From Acidobacteriota bacterium (GTDB lineage Bacteria > Acidobacteriota > Terriglobia > Terriglobales > Acidobacteriaceae), in the NCBI GenBank assembly GCA_021780095.1, contig JAJXZK010000394.1:1-15274 (forward strand): a stretch of DNA of 15,274 nucleotides, read 5' to 3'. The position numbers were made by a program, and so were the translations under genes. This document shows positions 1-7,610 of the stretch, piece by piece. The notes beneath the pieces are model-generated. The model was not told the origin of the DNA. It worked only from the letters and a program-made list of their open reading frames with translations, and searched no databases. Position 1 is the stretch's first letter; each line of letters opens with the position of its first letter.

Positions 1-216
1 GGACTTGACTTTTCCCCGGACAATACCGTTGCTTAGGGTGGGGTTTGAAACCTCGGCGTTTTTCAGCAAGCTCGCCATCCATTTCCAGGCCTCAGCCTGA
101 TCGTGCGGCGGGTCGGTCTGCCCATAAGTGAGCTCGACGGGCAGCACCAACAAGAGAAAACCCAGGCACGCGAAACTTGCAAGCGTTCTTCTGGAAAATA
201 TTCCATCTCGAGGCAT
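1..216 (-). CDS. Exported protein of unknown function, N-terminal fragment (3' end outside window)
   Basis: An ATG at 214-216 opens a frame of 72 codons that stays open to the left edge, so only the N-terminus is present. A strong Shine-Dalgarno (GAGGAGG) lies about 8 nt before the ATG and decides the start. Residues 1-32 look like a signal peptide: a basic n-region (Arg3, Arg9, Arg10), a hydrophobic core around residues 13-27 (SFACLGFLLLVLP), and a possible cleavage site near TYGQ. The mature part begins with a polar segment (TDPPHDQAEAWKW) and I do not recognise a family. The gene has its own good promoter (293-321) and is divergent from the 691-residue secreted protein. Export is well supported; function is unknown. 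An overlapping longer minus frame at 63-263 lacks these signals and is probably a shadow. Confidence 0.7.
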   Translation of the reverse strand, partial: MPRDGIFSRRTLASFACLGFLLLVLPVELTYGQTDPPHDQAEAWKWMASLLKNAEVSNPTLSNGIVRGKVKS

Positions 217-292
217 GAATCGTTCCTCCTCGTACGTATGAGGATTCCGTTTGATACTGCCAAAGTGCAACATTAGAAAGGCTTTTCAGCAG

Positions 293-321
293 AGTATAGG
301 GAGGAGTTTGCGGAGTCGCAA
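293..321 (-). promoter_or_regulatory. Sigma70-type promoter for the leftmost minus-strand gene
   Basis: Read on the minus strand, TTGCGA (316-321) and TATACT (293-298) are separated by exactly 17 nt, which is close to the sigma70 consensus. The predicted transcript starts near 286 and leaves a leader of about 70 nt before the ATG at 216, with a strong RBS just upstream of it. Confidence 0.55.
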
Positions 322-336
322 GAGAAATTCCATTAG

Positions 337-350
337 GGAGGAACCCCTCC
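337..350. repeat. Short inverted repeat (GGAGG-N4-CCTCC) between the divergent promoters
   Basis: The arms GGAGG (337-341) and CCTCC (346-350) flank a 4-nt centre (AACC). The repeat fills the spacer just upstream of the extended -10 at 351-359, a usual operator position. It could also form a small hairpin. No regulator gene is adjacent, so a regulatory role is inferred from position only. Confidence 0.3.
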
Positions 351-359
351 TGCTATAAT
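351..359 (+). promoter_or_regulatory. Extended -10 promoter for the 691-aa secreted protein
   Basis: TGCTATAAT is a perfect TGn-TATAAT extended -10. No good -35 is visible at the expected place (331-336 reads CATTAG), which such promoters can tolerate. The start would fall near 366, giving a leader of about 84 nt to the ATG at 450. It lies about 30 bp from the -35 of the divergent promoter, so the two promoters are back to back. Confidence 0.5.
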
Positions 360-449
360 TTTCGATAAAAATCAGCCAGCTTTGCCGCCGTTGTTGCCGA
401 CAGTATCCGACGTATCCCGTTGTTACAAAACGGGTAAGCAAGGAGACGC

Positions 450-2525
450 ATGAGAGCGCGCACATCTGTACGACTCGCTATTGCCTTGGCGGTTGCCTGG
501 GCTGTATTTCCCGCATCAAGGGGTTTGGCGCAACTCATTTGCGACCCCGGTTGGACCCCGGAATACAAATGCCTCGAACACTGCGGCCCATGCCCGAATT
601 CCGGTGGCGGCGCTATAGCGCAGCCCAACTTCCAGCAACAGGTCGGACAGGCCTTCATGCAGGGGGCCATCAATGGATTTATCAGCGCCATGCAAAGGAA
701 TGCGGCGGTGGCGCAGCAGCAGCAGCAGGCCTTTCAGCAGGAGATGGCGCGCCGCCAGCAGGAGGCCGCGGAGCAGCAGCGAATTGCGGCGCAGCAACGG
801 ATCGACGCCATGTTCGCGCGGCTGGACAGCGAGCTGAAACTGAGTGGACTTCCCTTCCAGTTGACGATGCAGGGCATGGACGCACCTGGTCCGGATGACC
901 TGCACATGAAAGGTATGAACGCCCCTGGCCCGGATGATTTGCACATGAAGATCGGAGATGACAGCGCGACTTCAACCGGGTATGGAATCAAGGGGCTGCC
1001 TGGTACCTATGTAGGCGGGCCAGCCGGAGGGGCAACGACGAATACGCCGGACGCAGCGGCAAGCAACACCGCTTCTTCCGACGGATCATCCCCAAACCCG
1101 AATCTTGCCTCTGGCCCTGGCACTGGCACAACCGGACCAGGCATCGCGGGACTGCCCGGCATCTATCTGGACGGCGCGCAGCCGAGCCAGGCCCCCGAGC
1201 TGGCGCAGGCGGCACAGAGCCTGCCCGCCGGGCCGGAGCGCGATATGACCGAAGACACGGCGCTGCGTGCCGCGCTCCATAATCCGGACCTGACCTCGGA
1301 CACCCAGGACCCGCAGGTACAAAACTTCCAGAAGGCAGACCTGAACTATGAGCAGGCGTTGCATACCGACACCCAGGCAAGTCAGGATTATGCGGGCACC
1401 CAGGCGCAGGTCACCGCCGATCAGAGCGCAATTGCAACTGCCAAGGCGCAGCTTGCCAGCCTGCAGCCGACCGTGGAGCAACAGGCGGCGCTGACCAACA
1501 TGCTGAATGTAGCCAAGACGGACGAAGCCGCATCGGAGACTGCGCGCCAGATTTTCGAGAACGCCGACGTCCATCTTTCCATGGCGCGCACTCAGGCAAC
1601 CGGGGCCTTGGCCAGCTTGCCGCAAAACCCGAACGCCCCGCCGATTCATCTGAGCCGAAATGCAGCGCCGGTCCCACTGCGGCTACCGACACCGGTTGGA
1701 TCGTATGCGTCCGCGCCAGGCGGCCCCTTACCAGTGACTCCCGCTACGCCGGCCGCGCAACCGTTACCCGCGCCGCCAACGACCACTCCGGCTCAACTTT
1801 GCGCGCAGCTTACAGGGGCCCAGAACGCCCTGCGCCGCCTAATGGAGACGCAGACGGTGCACAACGAAGACCTGGCCGAATGGCGCCAGAGCGTGGATGA
1901 AGCCTCCGACGATGCGTGGGGACGCGGCCTGGACATGGCGCGGGATTTTATGGGGAAAGGGTTGAACGCGTACCTCGAAGGCAAAATCGATGGATCCGAC
2001 AAGGAAATTCAAGCACTCTATCTCCGGGTGTCGAATGAAAAAAATCCGCCCACCTTGGCAGAAACGCAGAAAGAATGGGAAGGCATGGAGCAGCACAAGC
2101 TCTATTTGCAAGAGGCGCTGGAACGTGCGAAAAAGGACCAGAAACAACTGGATGTGCTGGCCGAAGAACGCGACTTCCACGAATGGACTAAGGAGAACAA
2201 GGGCGATCTGAACGGAAATCTGGAAGGAGTGCGGCAGATCGTGGACAACCTGATCGGCGATGAAGATCTCCAGAAAAAACTTGGGATATCGGATGCGTCC
2301 GATGCCATCAAGTATGGCGAATCCATTGTGGATTCCAGCTATGACATTCTGAGCGAAGTTCTTGCAGCTCAGCGCATCAAGCAATTGAACCAAAACGCGG
2401 AACAGTTTCTGCAGGCGCAGCACGCGTTGCAGCACCGCATTCAGGCCACCGTGGCCCAGCTGAATGCCGCTGGGCAGCACAGCCCCACGGGTACGGCACG
2501 ATGCAGCCTGGTTGCGGCGCGATAA
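450..2525 (+). CDS. Large secreted Gln/Ala/Pro-rich protein with internal repeats, unknown function
   Basis: This 691-residue frame starts at ATG 450, preceded by AAGGAG at 440-445. Residues 1-28 form a signal peptide with probable cleavage around GLA-Q. A compact cysteine cluster follows at C31, C41, C45 and C48, within a Gly/Pro-rich segment. Residues 60-130 are Gln/Ala-rich and helical, including a run of five Gln. Residues 142-167 are two tandem copies of GM(D/N)APGPDDLHMK. A second motif, GI(K/A)GLPG(T/I)Y, occurs at 179-187 and 231-239. Residues 290-390 look like coiled coil, 395-450 is a Pro-rich linker, and 450-675 is charged and helical, likely coiled coil. There is no enzyme motif and no transmembrane segment after the signal. 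It converges on mqnE with a 24-bp gap, so it is probably transcribed alone. A surface or periplasmic structural role is inference; I cannot name a family. Confidence 0.85.
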   Translation: MRARTSVRLAIALAVAWAVFPASRGLAQLICDPGWTPEYKCLEHCGPCPNSGGGAIAQPNFQQQVGQAFMQGAINGFISAMQRNAAVAQQQQQAFQQEMARRQQEAAEQQRIAAQQRIDAMFARLDSELKLSGLPFQLTMQGMDAPGPDDLHMKGMNAPGPDDLHMKIGDDSATSTGYGIKGLPGTYVGGPAGGATTNTPDAAASNTASSDGSSPNPNLASGPGTGTTGPGIAGLPGIYLDGAQPSQAPELAQAAQSLPAGPERDMTEDTALRAALHNPDLTSDTQDPQVQNFQKADLNYEQALHTDTQASQDYAGTQAQVTADQSAIATAKAQLASLQPTVEQQAALTNMLNVAKTDEAASETARQIFENADVHLSMARTQATGALASLPQNPNAPPIHLSRNAAPVPLRLPTPVGSYASAPGGPLPVTPATPAAQPLPAPPTTTPAQLCAQLTGAQNALRRLMETQTVHNEDLAEWRQSVDEASDDAWGRGLDMARDFMGKGLNAYLEGKIDGSDKEIQALYLRVSNEKNPPTLAETQKEWEGMEQHKLYLQEALERAKKDQKQLDVLAEERDFHEWTKENKGDLNGNLEGVRQIVDNLIGDEDLQKKLGISDASDAIKYGESIVDSSYDILSEVLAAQRIKQLNQNAEQFLQAQHALQHRIQATVAQLNAAGQHSPTGTARCSLVAAR
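873..950 (+). repeat. Tandem 39-nt coding repeat (two copies of a 13-residue motif)
   Basis: The copies at 873-911 and 912-950 encode GMDAPGPDDLHMK and GMNAPGPDDLHMK. The DNA differs at seven positions and six of these are silent, so the peptide has been kept while the DNA diverged. Confidence 0.8.
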
Positions 2526-2549
2526 ATCGAAGTGGGGATGTTGTAACGG

Positions 2550-3692
2550 CTAGACTGCGACGGTGAAGGTGTCGCCGCTGCGCTCGACGGCGCGATAGAG
2601 GGTGTCGCGCTCGACTGGAATGCGTCCGGCTTCTGTGATCAGACGGACCAGGTCAGCACGACGCATGCCCTGAGGCGTTTCCGCGCCGGCGTCGTGATAA
2701 ATCTTCTCTTCAACGACAGTGCCATCGATGTCGTCCGCGCCGAAGCGTAGAGCGATCTGAGCGATCTTCGCGGTCATCATCTGCCAATAGGCTTTGATGT
2801 GGCCGAAGTTATCCAGCATCAGGCGGCCGACGGCGATCTGGCGAATGTCCGTCATCCCGCTGGTGCGCGGCAGATGATCGAACGCGGTGTTATCGGGATG
2901 AAACGCCAGCGGAATGAAGGTCTGAAAGCCCCCGGTTTCATCCTGCAGCGCACGCAGTCGCATCAAATGATCGACGCGGTCTTCGTCATTCTCGACATGC
3001 CCGTAGAGCATGGTGGCGTTGGAGCGCAGCCCGAGTTGGTGGGCGATGCGCGCTGTCTCCAGCCATTCGCCGCCGTCAATTTTGTGATCGCAGATAATGT
3101 GCCGCACCCGGTCGGCAAAGATCTCTGCGCCGCCTCCCGGCATCGAATCGACGCCCGCAGCTTTCAATTTTTGAATGGTCTCGCGGATGCTGAGTTTGGA
3201 GCGCTTCGCGAGAAAGGCAATCTCCACCATGGTAAAGGCCTTGATATGCACCTGAGGAAAGCGCTGCTTCAGACCGCTGATGAGGTCGAGAAAATATTCA
3301 AGCTGCAAATCCGGATGAAGACCACCCACCAGGTGAAACTCTGTGACCGCTTCCGAGTAACCTTCTGCAGCGCGCTGCCAGGCTTCTTCGAGGGCCATAG
3401 TGTAGGCGCCGGGCGTGTCCTTCTTTCGTCCGAAGGCGCACAGGCGGCAAGCGGCAACACAGACGTTGGTGGGATTAATGTGGCGATTCACATTGAAGTA
3501 GGCGATATCGCCATGCATCTTTTCCCGCACCCAGTTGGCCAGCCAGCCAACCGCCAGAATATCTGGCGAGCGATAGAGAGCGACACCATCGTCGAAGTCG
3601 AGGCGTTCTGCGGAAAACACTTTGTCGGCGATTGGGACCAGACGCGGGTCATCAGTCTGGAAGGAATGGCGGGATTTCTTAATCTCATCCAT
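2550..3692 (-). CDS. mqnE: Aminofutalosine synthase MqnE (radical SAM)
   Basis: This 380-residue enzyme of the futalosine pathway of menaquinone synthesis joins the enolpyruvyl product of MqnA to the adenosyl radical from SAM, giving aminofutalosine in the cytoplasm. The radical-SAM cluster motif CVAACRLC places the 4Fe-4S ligands at C78, C82 and C85. GGLHPD (123-128) and GGGAEIF (186-192) are typical of the MqnE/MqnC/CofH group. The C-terminal DIDGTVVEEKIYHDAG (321-336) favours MqnE over MqnC. Length is normal for the family. ATG 3692 is the first start after an in-frame stop; the RBS is weak (AGGGA). No other mqn gene is in the window, so the pathway is dispersed here. It converges with the secreted-protein gene on its 3' side. 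Confidence 0.95.
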   Translation of the reverse strand: MDEIKKSRHSFQTDDPRLVPIADKVFSAERLDFDDGVALYRSPDILAVGWLANWVREKMHGDIAYFNVNRHINPTNVCVAACRLCAFGRKKDTPGAYTMALEEAWQRAAEGYSEAVTEFHLVGGLHPDLQLEYFLDLISGLKQRFPQVHIKAFTMVEIAFLAKRSKLSIRETIQKLKAAGVDSMPGGGAEIFADRVRHIICDHKIDGGEWLETARIAHQLGLRSNATMLYGHVENDEDRVDHLMRLRALQDETGGFQTFIPLAFHPDNTAFDHLPRTSGMTDIRQIAVGRLMLDNFGHIKAYWQMMTAKIAQIALRFGADDIDGTVVEEKIYHDAGAETPQGMRRADLVRLITEAGRIPVERDTLYRAVERSGDTFTVAV

Positions 3693-3794
3693 AATGGGTC
3701 CCTGTGTCTATGATATCTGACCCCACCAAACCCGACCAAATGACACGCGGCCGTAACACGGCCACAGGAGCAGCCGTGCGCAATTCACCGTTGC

Positions 3795-3811
3795 CGCGAG
3801 CGCGACTCGCG
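3795..3811. repeat. GC-rich hairpin in the gap beside mqnE
   Basis: CGCGAG (3795-3800) and CTCGCG (3806-3811) can pair around a 5-nt loop. A smaller hairpin (GGCCG/CGGCC) lies at 3749-3763. Neither is followed by a T-run, so they are not clear intrinsic terminators. Apart from these, 3693-3890 shows no supported gene. Confidence 0.3.
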
Positions 3812-3890
3812 CGCCGCGAATGGAAGAAGGTCTTGAGTTACCGGCAACACGCCAGCGTCTACGCGGCACCAGGATGCACGGATCGTCGAA

Positions 3891-4106
3891 CTAGAAGGCG
3901 CTCCGACCTTGGCGCCTGGACACTCCCCGGCCAAGCAAAATTACCGGATCGCAGGCATGGCTCATTTCATGGTGAAGCAGCGCGGATTCGTCTATTGTCT
4001 TCGCAATGGTCATGAAACATGTTGTACAGATCGACTCGAACGAACCATCATAATTGCGCCTGTGCGGAAAGGCAGCTTTCCTAGAAGTATTCACGGTACG
4101 CCCCAA
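3891..4106 (-). CDS. Small Cys/His protein, possible metal-binding, unknown function
   Basis: A 71-codon frame starts at TTG 4106, or 67 codons from GTG 4094, and ends with TAG at 3891. The protein has a basic N-terminus (HRR), then DGSFESICTTCF with a CxxC pair, a short helix, and a terminal H-H-x3-H-x-C pattern (HHEMSHACDP). Together these could bind zinc. From memory, short proteins with a DGxF-SIC-xx-CF...H-x-CD layout are frequent in Acidobacteriota; this was not checked against a database. A perfect TATAAT on the same strand at 4127-4132 would start transcription about 14 nt before the TTG and 26 nt before the GTG. The RBS is weak (GGGGCG before the GTG), so the start is uncertain. The C-terminal tail after CDP is Arg-rich and less convincing. 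Confidence 0.5.
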   Translation of the reverse strand: MGRTVNTSRKAAFPHRRNYDGSFESICTTCFMTIAKTIDESALLHHEMSHACDPVILLGRGVSRRQGRSAF

Positions 4107-4126
4107 TTTCTGGGAGAGAGACCAAA

Positions 4127-4132
4127 ATTATA
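4127..4132 (-). promoter_or_regulatory. Possible -10 element for the small Cys/His protein
   Basis: On the minus strand this reads TATAAT. The -35 is poor: GACAAG at 4150-4155 has 17-nt spacing, and TCGACA at 4153-4158 has 20-nt spacing. It sits about 20 nt upstream of the first candidate start codon. Confidence 0.35.
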
Positions 4133-4320
4133 AGGCTGAGCCACCCCGTCTTGTCGAGCTTTTTCTTGCCCTTGTAGATGCATTCTCTATCTCTATGATT
4201 CCAAAGAATAATACACACGGTAAGCGGACGCTTGCCGAGGAAAGCAAGGGGCAGAGGGTATTTCCTGCCTGCTGTTTTGACGGTGCTGTTACGCTGGGAC
4301 AGGAACAACTGTTGAAGCCT

Positions 4321-4887
4321 ATGCGTCCTCGTCCGCTGCCTGAACGTTCCGTCGTTGTGCTGCCCATCGTATGGGTCCTCGCCTGCGTGTTAGGGTATGG
4401 CGCGTCATCCCAGGCTGCCCCGGCACTCGGGACGTTCTCGGCGATACAGGCCACCAGCCTTGATCGTACTCACTTGCATCTTCCGGCCAATTTTTCCGGG
4501 GAGTTGAACCTGGTAATCATCTCATTCGCGCGGGAACAGCAGCAGGAAGTGGATAGCTGGATCCCGGCGGCACGGAAGATCGAGTCCACCCACAGCCAGT
4601 TTCGCTACTACGAATTGCCCACCATGTCGCGGGAAAACCTGCTGTATCGCTGGTGGTTTGATGAGGCCCTGCGCAGCAATACAACGGACAAGGATTTGCG
4701 CAGCCGGATTCTGACCGCGTATGTGAACAAGCACAACTTCAAGAAATCCCTCGATATCAAAAACGAGAAGCGGGTGATCGCTATCCTTGTCGATCCGAAG
4801 GGCCGCGTCTACTGGCGGGCGGACGGGCCGTACACAGACGCGCATATGTCGGCGTTATTGTCTGTACTTGCGGCGCACAGGGAGTAA
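4321..4887 (+). CDS. Exported protein, possibly thioredoxin-fold (ATP10-like), no CxxC
   Basis: From ATG 4321 the protein has 188 residues. Residues 1-32 form a signal peptide (basic n-region, core around VVVLPIVWVLACVLG, cleavage near SSQA). The mature part has a beta strand (ELNLVIISFAR), helix, then FRYYELP, and later RVIAILVDPKGRVYWRADGPY (151-171), followed by a final helix. That order of strands and the D-x-x-GRVxW strand resemble thioredoxin-fold proteins of the ATP10/AhpC-like type. No CxxC redox pair is present, so a redox role is unlikely. A TTG at 4312 is in frame and has AGGA 7 nt before it, so the true start may be three residues earlier. A longer in-frame extension back to 4054 does not look coding. 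Fold assignment is inference. Confidence 0.75.
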   Translation: MRPRPLPERSVVVLPIVWVLACVLGYGASSQAAPALGTFSAIQATSLDRTHLHLPANFSGELNLVIISFAREQQQEVDSWIPAARKIESTHSQFRYYELPTMSRENLLYRWWFDEALRSNTTDKDLRSRILTAYVNKHNFKKSLDIKNEKRVIAILVDPKGRVYWRADGPYTDAHMSALLSVLAAHRE

Positions 4888-4967
4888 CTACCGCACTTGA
4901 ATATTCGAAACCCGCGAAGGAGGATGCGGCGGGATTGGCTTCCGTTCGAGATGACCGTACGCAGCGG

Positions 4968-5450
4968 TCACAGTAAATCTTTTTCCATTTGCCACGCATC
5001 GATCCTGCGCAGGTAATATTTCGAGACGCGATTCATGATGCGAAAACCCAGTCGCTGATAAAAGGCAACCGCGGCTATATTTTCGACCGAGACATGCAGA
5101 TGGATGCTGCCTCCTCCCCATTCGCGTAAGCCCGCCTCCAACCTGCTGTAGAGCGCGGCCCCGATCGATTCTCTGCGAAGCTCGGGCAGAACCTCAATGG
5201 TGACAAGTTCCCCGTATCGCGCCGCCTGACGAGTGCGACGCCGGCGCTCAAGGGCAGCCAAGCCGACAATGACGCCGGAACGTTCCGCGACCAAAGTGAC
5301 GACGGTGGGGTTCAACAGGAGAAACGCGATCTCTTCGCGGGGATAGGCAATGCCGGGCGGAAAGCAGAGAGCGTCAATGGCAGCCAGCGCATCCATGTCC
5401 TGGGCAACTGCCGGACGGATCGAGAACGAACCTTCCGGCAGTGTCATCAT
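4968..5450 (-). CDS. GNAT-family N-acetyltransferase (RimI-like)
   Basis: This 160-residue protein should transfer an acetyl group from acetyl-CoA to an amine or protein N-terminus. The acetyl-CoA-binding motif A is at 85-103, with strand TIEVLPELR and loop RRESIG-A corresponding to the family R/Q-x-x-G-x-G/A. The C-terminal motif AVAFYQRLGF (127-136) is typical of RimI-like GNATs, as are the following KYY and DAWQM. Two ATGs in tandem (5450 and 5447) are the likely start. No Shine-Dalgarno is visible, and the upstream propeller gene ends 20 nt before, so translation may be coupled to it. A longer frame to 5600 would overlap that gene and lacks family-like sequence. The substrate cannot be told from sequence. 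Confidence 0.85.
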   Translation of the reverse strand: MMTLPEGSFSIRPAVAQDMDALAAIDALCFPPGIAYPREEIAFLLLNPTVVTLVAERSGVIVGLAALERRRRTRQAARYGELVTIEVLPELRRESIGAALYSRLEAGLREWGGGSIHLHVSVENIAAVAFYQRLGFRIMNRVSKYYLRRIDAWQMEKDLL

Positions 5451-5470
5451 CGAATGAGTTGGCGACCGAT

Positions 5471-7486
5471 TTAAAATCTGGCCGTGGCCAGCTGCTTTTG
5501 CTGTTCCACGATGACGCCATGGAGCAACGTTGCAGCCACCAAGTGACCGTCGGAGGAATCCACGATGTGAGTGCGCCATCCGGGATTCCAATAGTTCCAA
5601 TGCTTGGCCGTAGCATCGATGCCAAAGACCAGGTCGGAGTCATAGGAAGTGGCCACGATGCGCCTCAGCTGCGGATCATACCGAAGCCCACTAATGTCGT
5701 TGATGGGAACATCGACGGGCTGCCAGCTTTGACCTTGATTGTCGCTGAAGGCAACGCCCAGGCGACCGCCTACCCACAGATTGCCGCTCTCATCCACGGC
5801 CACGTAGCGAACCCGGTGCCAGGTCGTCGGTAACGCGATTGACTGCCATGTTTTCGCCTGGTCGGGCGAGAAGTACAGGACCGTCTGGCCGTTTCCGATG
5901 ACAGAATCGCCGCCGGCCGCAACCCCATAGAATGGGATCTCGGAACGTTTCATCTGCGTGCTTTCGTGACCCTTTGCGGCCGACCCCGAACGAAGAACAG
6001 CGCCGAGCCAGGCAAATCTAGAGCTGTCGGTTGAGTAGAGACCCTCCGCCGTTGCGGCATACCACCTGCCACCGGAGAAGGCGACTCCATGAACGGCGTC
6101 TTCAATCTTGCCATCGGGAACCGGAACATACTCCGTGGTGTAAGTCACGTGATGCTTCTTGCTCACGTGTCGAATCTTGTGCGAGGTCTCGATCATCCGC
6201 GCATCGACGATCTCCCATCTGTCGCCCCTCAGGCGGAAGGCCCCGTGATTTGTGCCGGCGAGCAGCACGCCTGCAGGAGACATGGCGAGGGAGAAGACGT
6301 CGTTTCCAGCCAGTCCGGAATTGAGCTGCGTCCATGCCTGGCCGCCATCTTTGGAAACGAATACGCCTCCAAACCGTTTGTCATTCAGGACGCCGACATA
6401 GAGAGTATTGGGCGAACTCGGATCGGCGACCATAGAAGAGACCTGGCGTTCTGAGAAGCCTTGATTCGCCGCATGGAAGCTAACGGAGCCGTCGTCGCTG
6501 GAGAGTACGCCGCTGCGATCGGTCGCCATCAAAATGTGCTGCGAGTTTTTTGGATCGACGTATACGTCATTGATGATGATGTCGCTTGGCGTCATCAGCG
6601 ACCACTTTTGGCCGGCATCTAGCGTGCGATAGAGACCTTCCGTTGTACCGGCGTACACAATGTTGGAGTTATTCGGATCCTGCATTAACACGCGAGTGCG
6701 GCGGGCGGCGCTTGGAATGCCTTGGATCTTTTTGAAGCTCGCGCCAGCATCGATGCTTTTATAAATCCCTGAGCAAGCGCTGGTGTAGACGGTGGTGGGC
6801 ACCTTGGGATCGATGATGATGGAGAACACGTCCGAATCAACGATCAGTCCCTGCTTGATATTCTGCCAGGTTTGGCCGCCGTCGACGGTTTTCCAGGGTA
6901 GATGCCAGGTGCCGGCGTAAATCACTTGCGGGTTCGCGGGATCGATGGCAATCGATTCCACTTCATGCAGTTCCGTGCTCCCTATGGGACTGATCAGCTT
7001 CCACGTAGTGCCGCCGTCTTCGCTTCGATAAATTCCGGCAAGTGTACCGGCGACAAATATTTTCGGATCCGAAGAAGATTGTGCGAGAGCCCGGACCGAT
7101 TGGCCCTTCATGCCGTCGACAGGCGTCCAGTGATGACCTTCGTCCTCACTGATATAGATTCCGCCGTCTGGCTTATCCAACCTCCAAGCGCCAATCATGA
7201 CGCGCTTGGGATTCAATTTATCGAAGACGATGTTGTCGACGACCAGCGAATCGTCCGCTGCGATTTTGCTCAATCGTGTCCAGTGCTGGGCATCGTCGGT
7301 TTCATACACCCAGCTGTTGGTGGTCCCGAGGAGGATATGGGAGGGGGCGGCCGGGCTATACGCGAAACTGCGGGCGTCTCCGCCATACGGGCCAACAGCA
7401 TGCCACTGTTGCGCGCTTGCACCGGTTCCACTAAAACTGATCAGAGTGAAAATGACTGCCGTAATCGAAGGGAATATTCGTCTCAT
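5471..7486 (-). CDS. Secreted Asp-box (BNR) beta-propeller protein, VPS10/Ycf48-like
   Basis: The 671-residue product begins with a signal peptide (MRRIFPSITAVIFTLISFSG, cleavage near ASA-QQ). Ten Asp-box hairpins of the S/T-x-D-x-G-x-x-W type can be read, for example SEDGGTTW (155-162), TVDGGQTW (200-207), TLDAGQKW (288-295), SKDGGQAW (378-385) and SDNQGQSW (581-588). They are linked by repeated DP-x-NP-x-x-IYAG segments. This arrangement is typical of one or two bladed propellers as in sortilin/VPS10, Ycf48 and GH74 proteins. No catalytic pair could be assigned, so binding or scaffolding is as likely as glycosidase activity. The start at 7486 gives the best signal peptide; ATG 7498 and GTG 7546 are alternatives with no better RBS. 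The GNAT gene follows after 20 bp. Confidence 0.85.
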   Translation of the reverse strand: MRRIFPSITAVIFTLISFSGTGASAQQWHAVGPYGGDARSFAYSPAAPSHILLGTTNSWVYETDDAQHWTRLSKIAADDSLVVDNIVFDKLNPKRVMIGAWRLDKPDGGIYISEDEGHHWTPVDGMKGQSVRALAQSSSDPKIFVAGTLAGIYRSEDGGTTWKLISPIGSTELHEVESIAIDPANPQVIYAGTWHLPWKTVDGGQTWQNIKQGLIVDSDVFSIIIDPKVPTTVYTSACSGIYKSIDAGASFKKIQGIPSAARRTRVLMQDPNNSNIVYAGTTEGLYRTLDAGQKWSLMTPSDIIINDVYVDPKNSQHILMATDRSGVLSSDDGSVSFHAANQGFSERQVSSMVADPSSPNTLYVGVLNDKRFGGVFVSKDGGQAWTQLNSGLAGNDVFSLAMSPAGVLLAGTNHGAFRLRGDRWEIVDARMIETSHKIRHVSKKHHVTYTTEYVPVPDGKIEDAVHGVAFSGGRWYAATAEGLYSTDSSRFAWLGAVLRSGSAAKGHESTQMKRSEIPFYGVAAGGDSVIGNGQTVLYFSPDQAKTWQSIALPTTWHRVRYVAVDESGNLWVGGRLGVAFSDNQGQSWQPVDVPINDISGLRYDPQLRRIVATSYDSDLVFGIDATAKHWNYWNPGWRTHIVDSSDGHLVAATLLHGVIVEQQKQLATARF

Positions 7487-7610
7487 GTTGTGAACCATCC
7501 GTGTGTATCGCTCTAGAATTTTGGGGGAAAAGCGAAACTCACCCACAGGATTCTCATGGAGGGTGAACCGTCATTGCTGTCGAACTCGAGTATGCTCCAA
7601 TCTTTCCTTC

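Noticed and set aside
714..728. Five CAG repeats as a phase-variable microsatellite
   Set aside because: The unit is a trinucleotide inside the frame encoding Gln, so slippage would not switch the gene off, and the tract is short.
1839..2480. Minus-strand open frame of 213 codons
   Set aside because: It is opposite the secreted protein, which has a signal peptide and RBS; this frame has neither.
2799..3713. Plus-strand open frame of 304 codons
   Set aside because: It is antisense to mqnE, which has all its motifs; the antisense product has no family features.
4054..4320. N-terminal extension of the exported protein back to 4054
   Set aside because: It would bury the clear signal peptide in the middle of the protein and its sequence does not look coding.
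4952..4970. Hairpin TGACCG-N7-CGGTCA as a terminator for the gene ending at 4887
   Set aside because: The T-run begins about 10 nt after the stem and the hairpin overlaps the GNAT stop codon, so the evidence is too weak.
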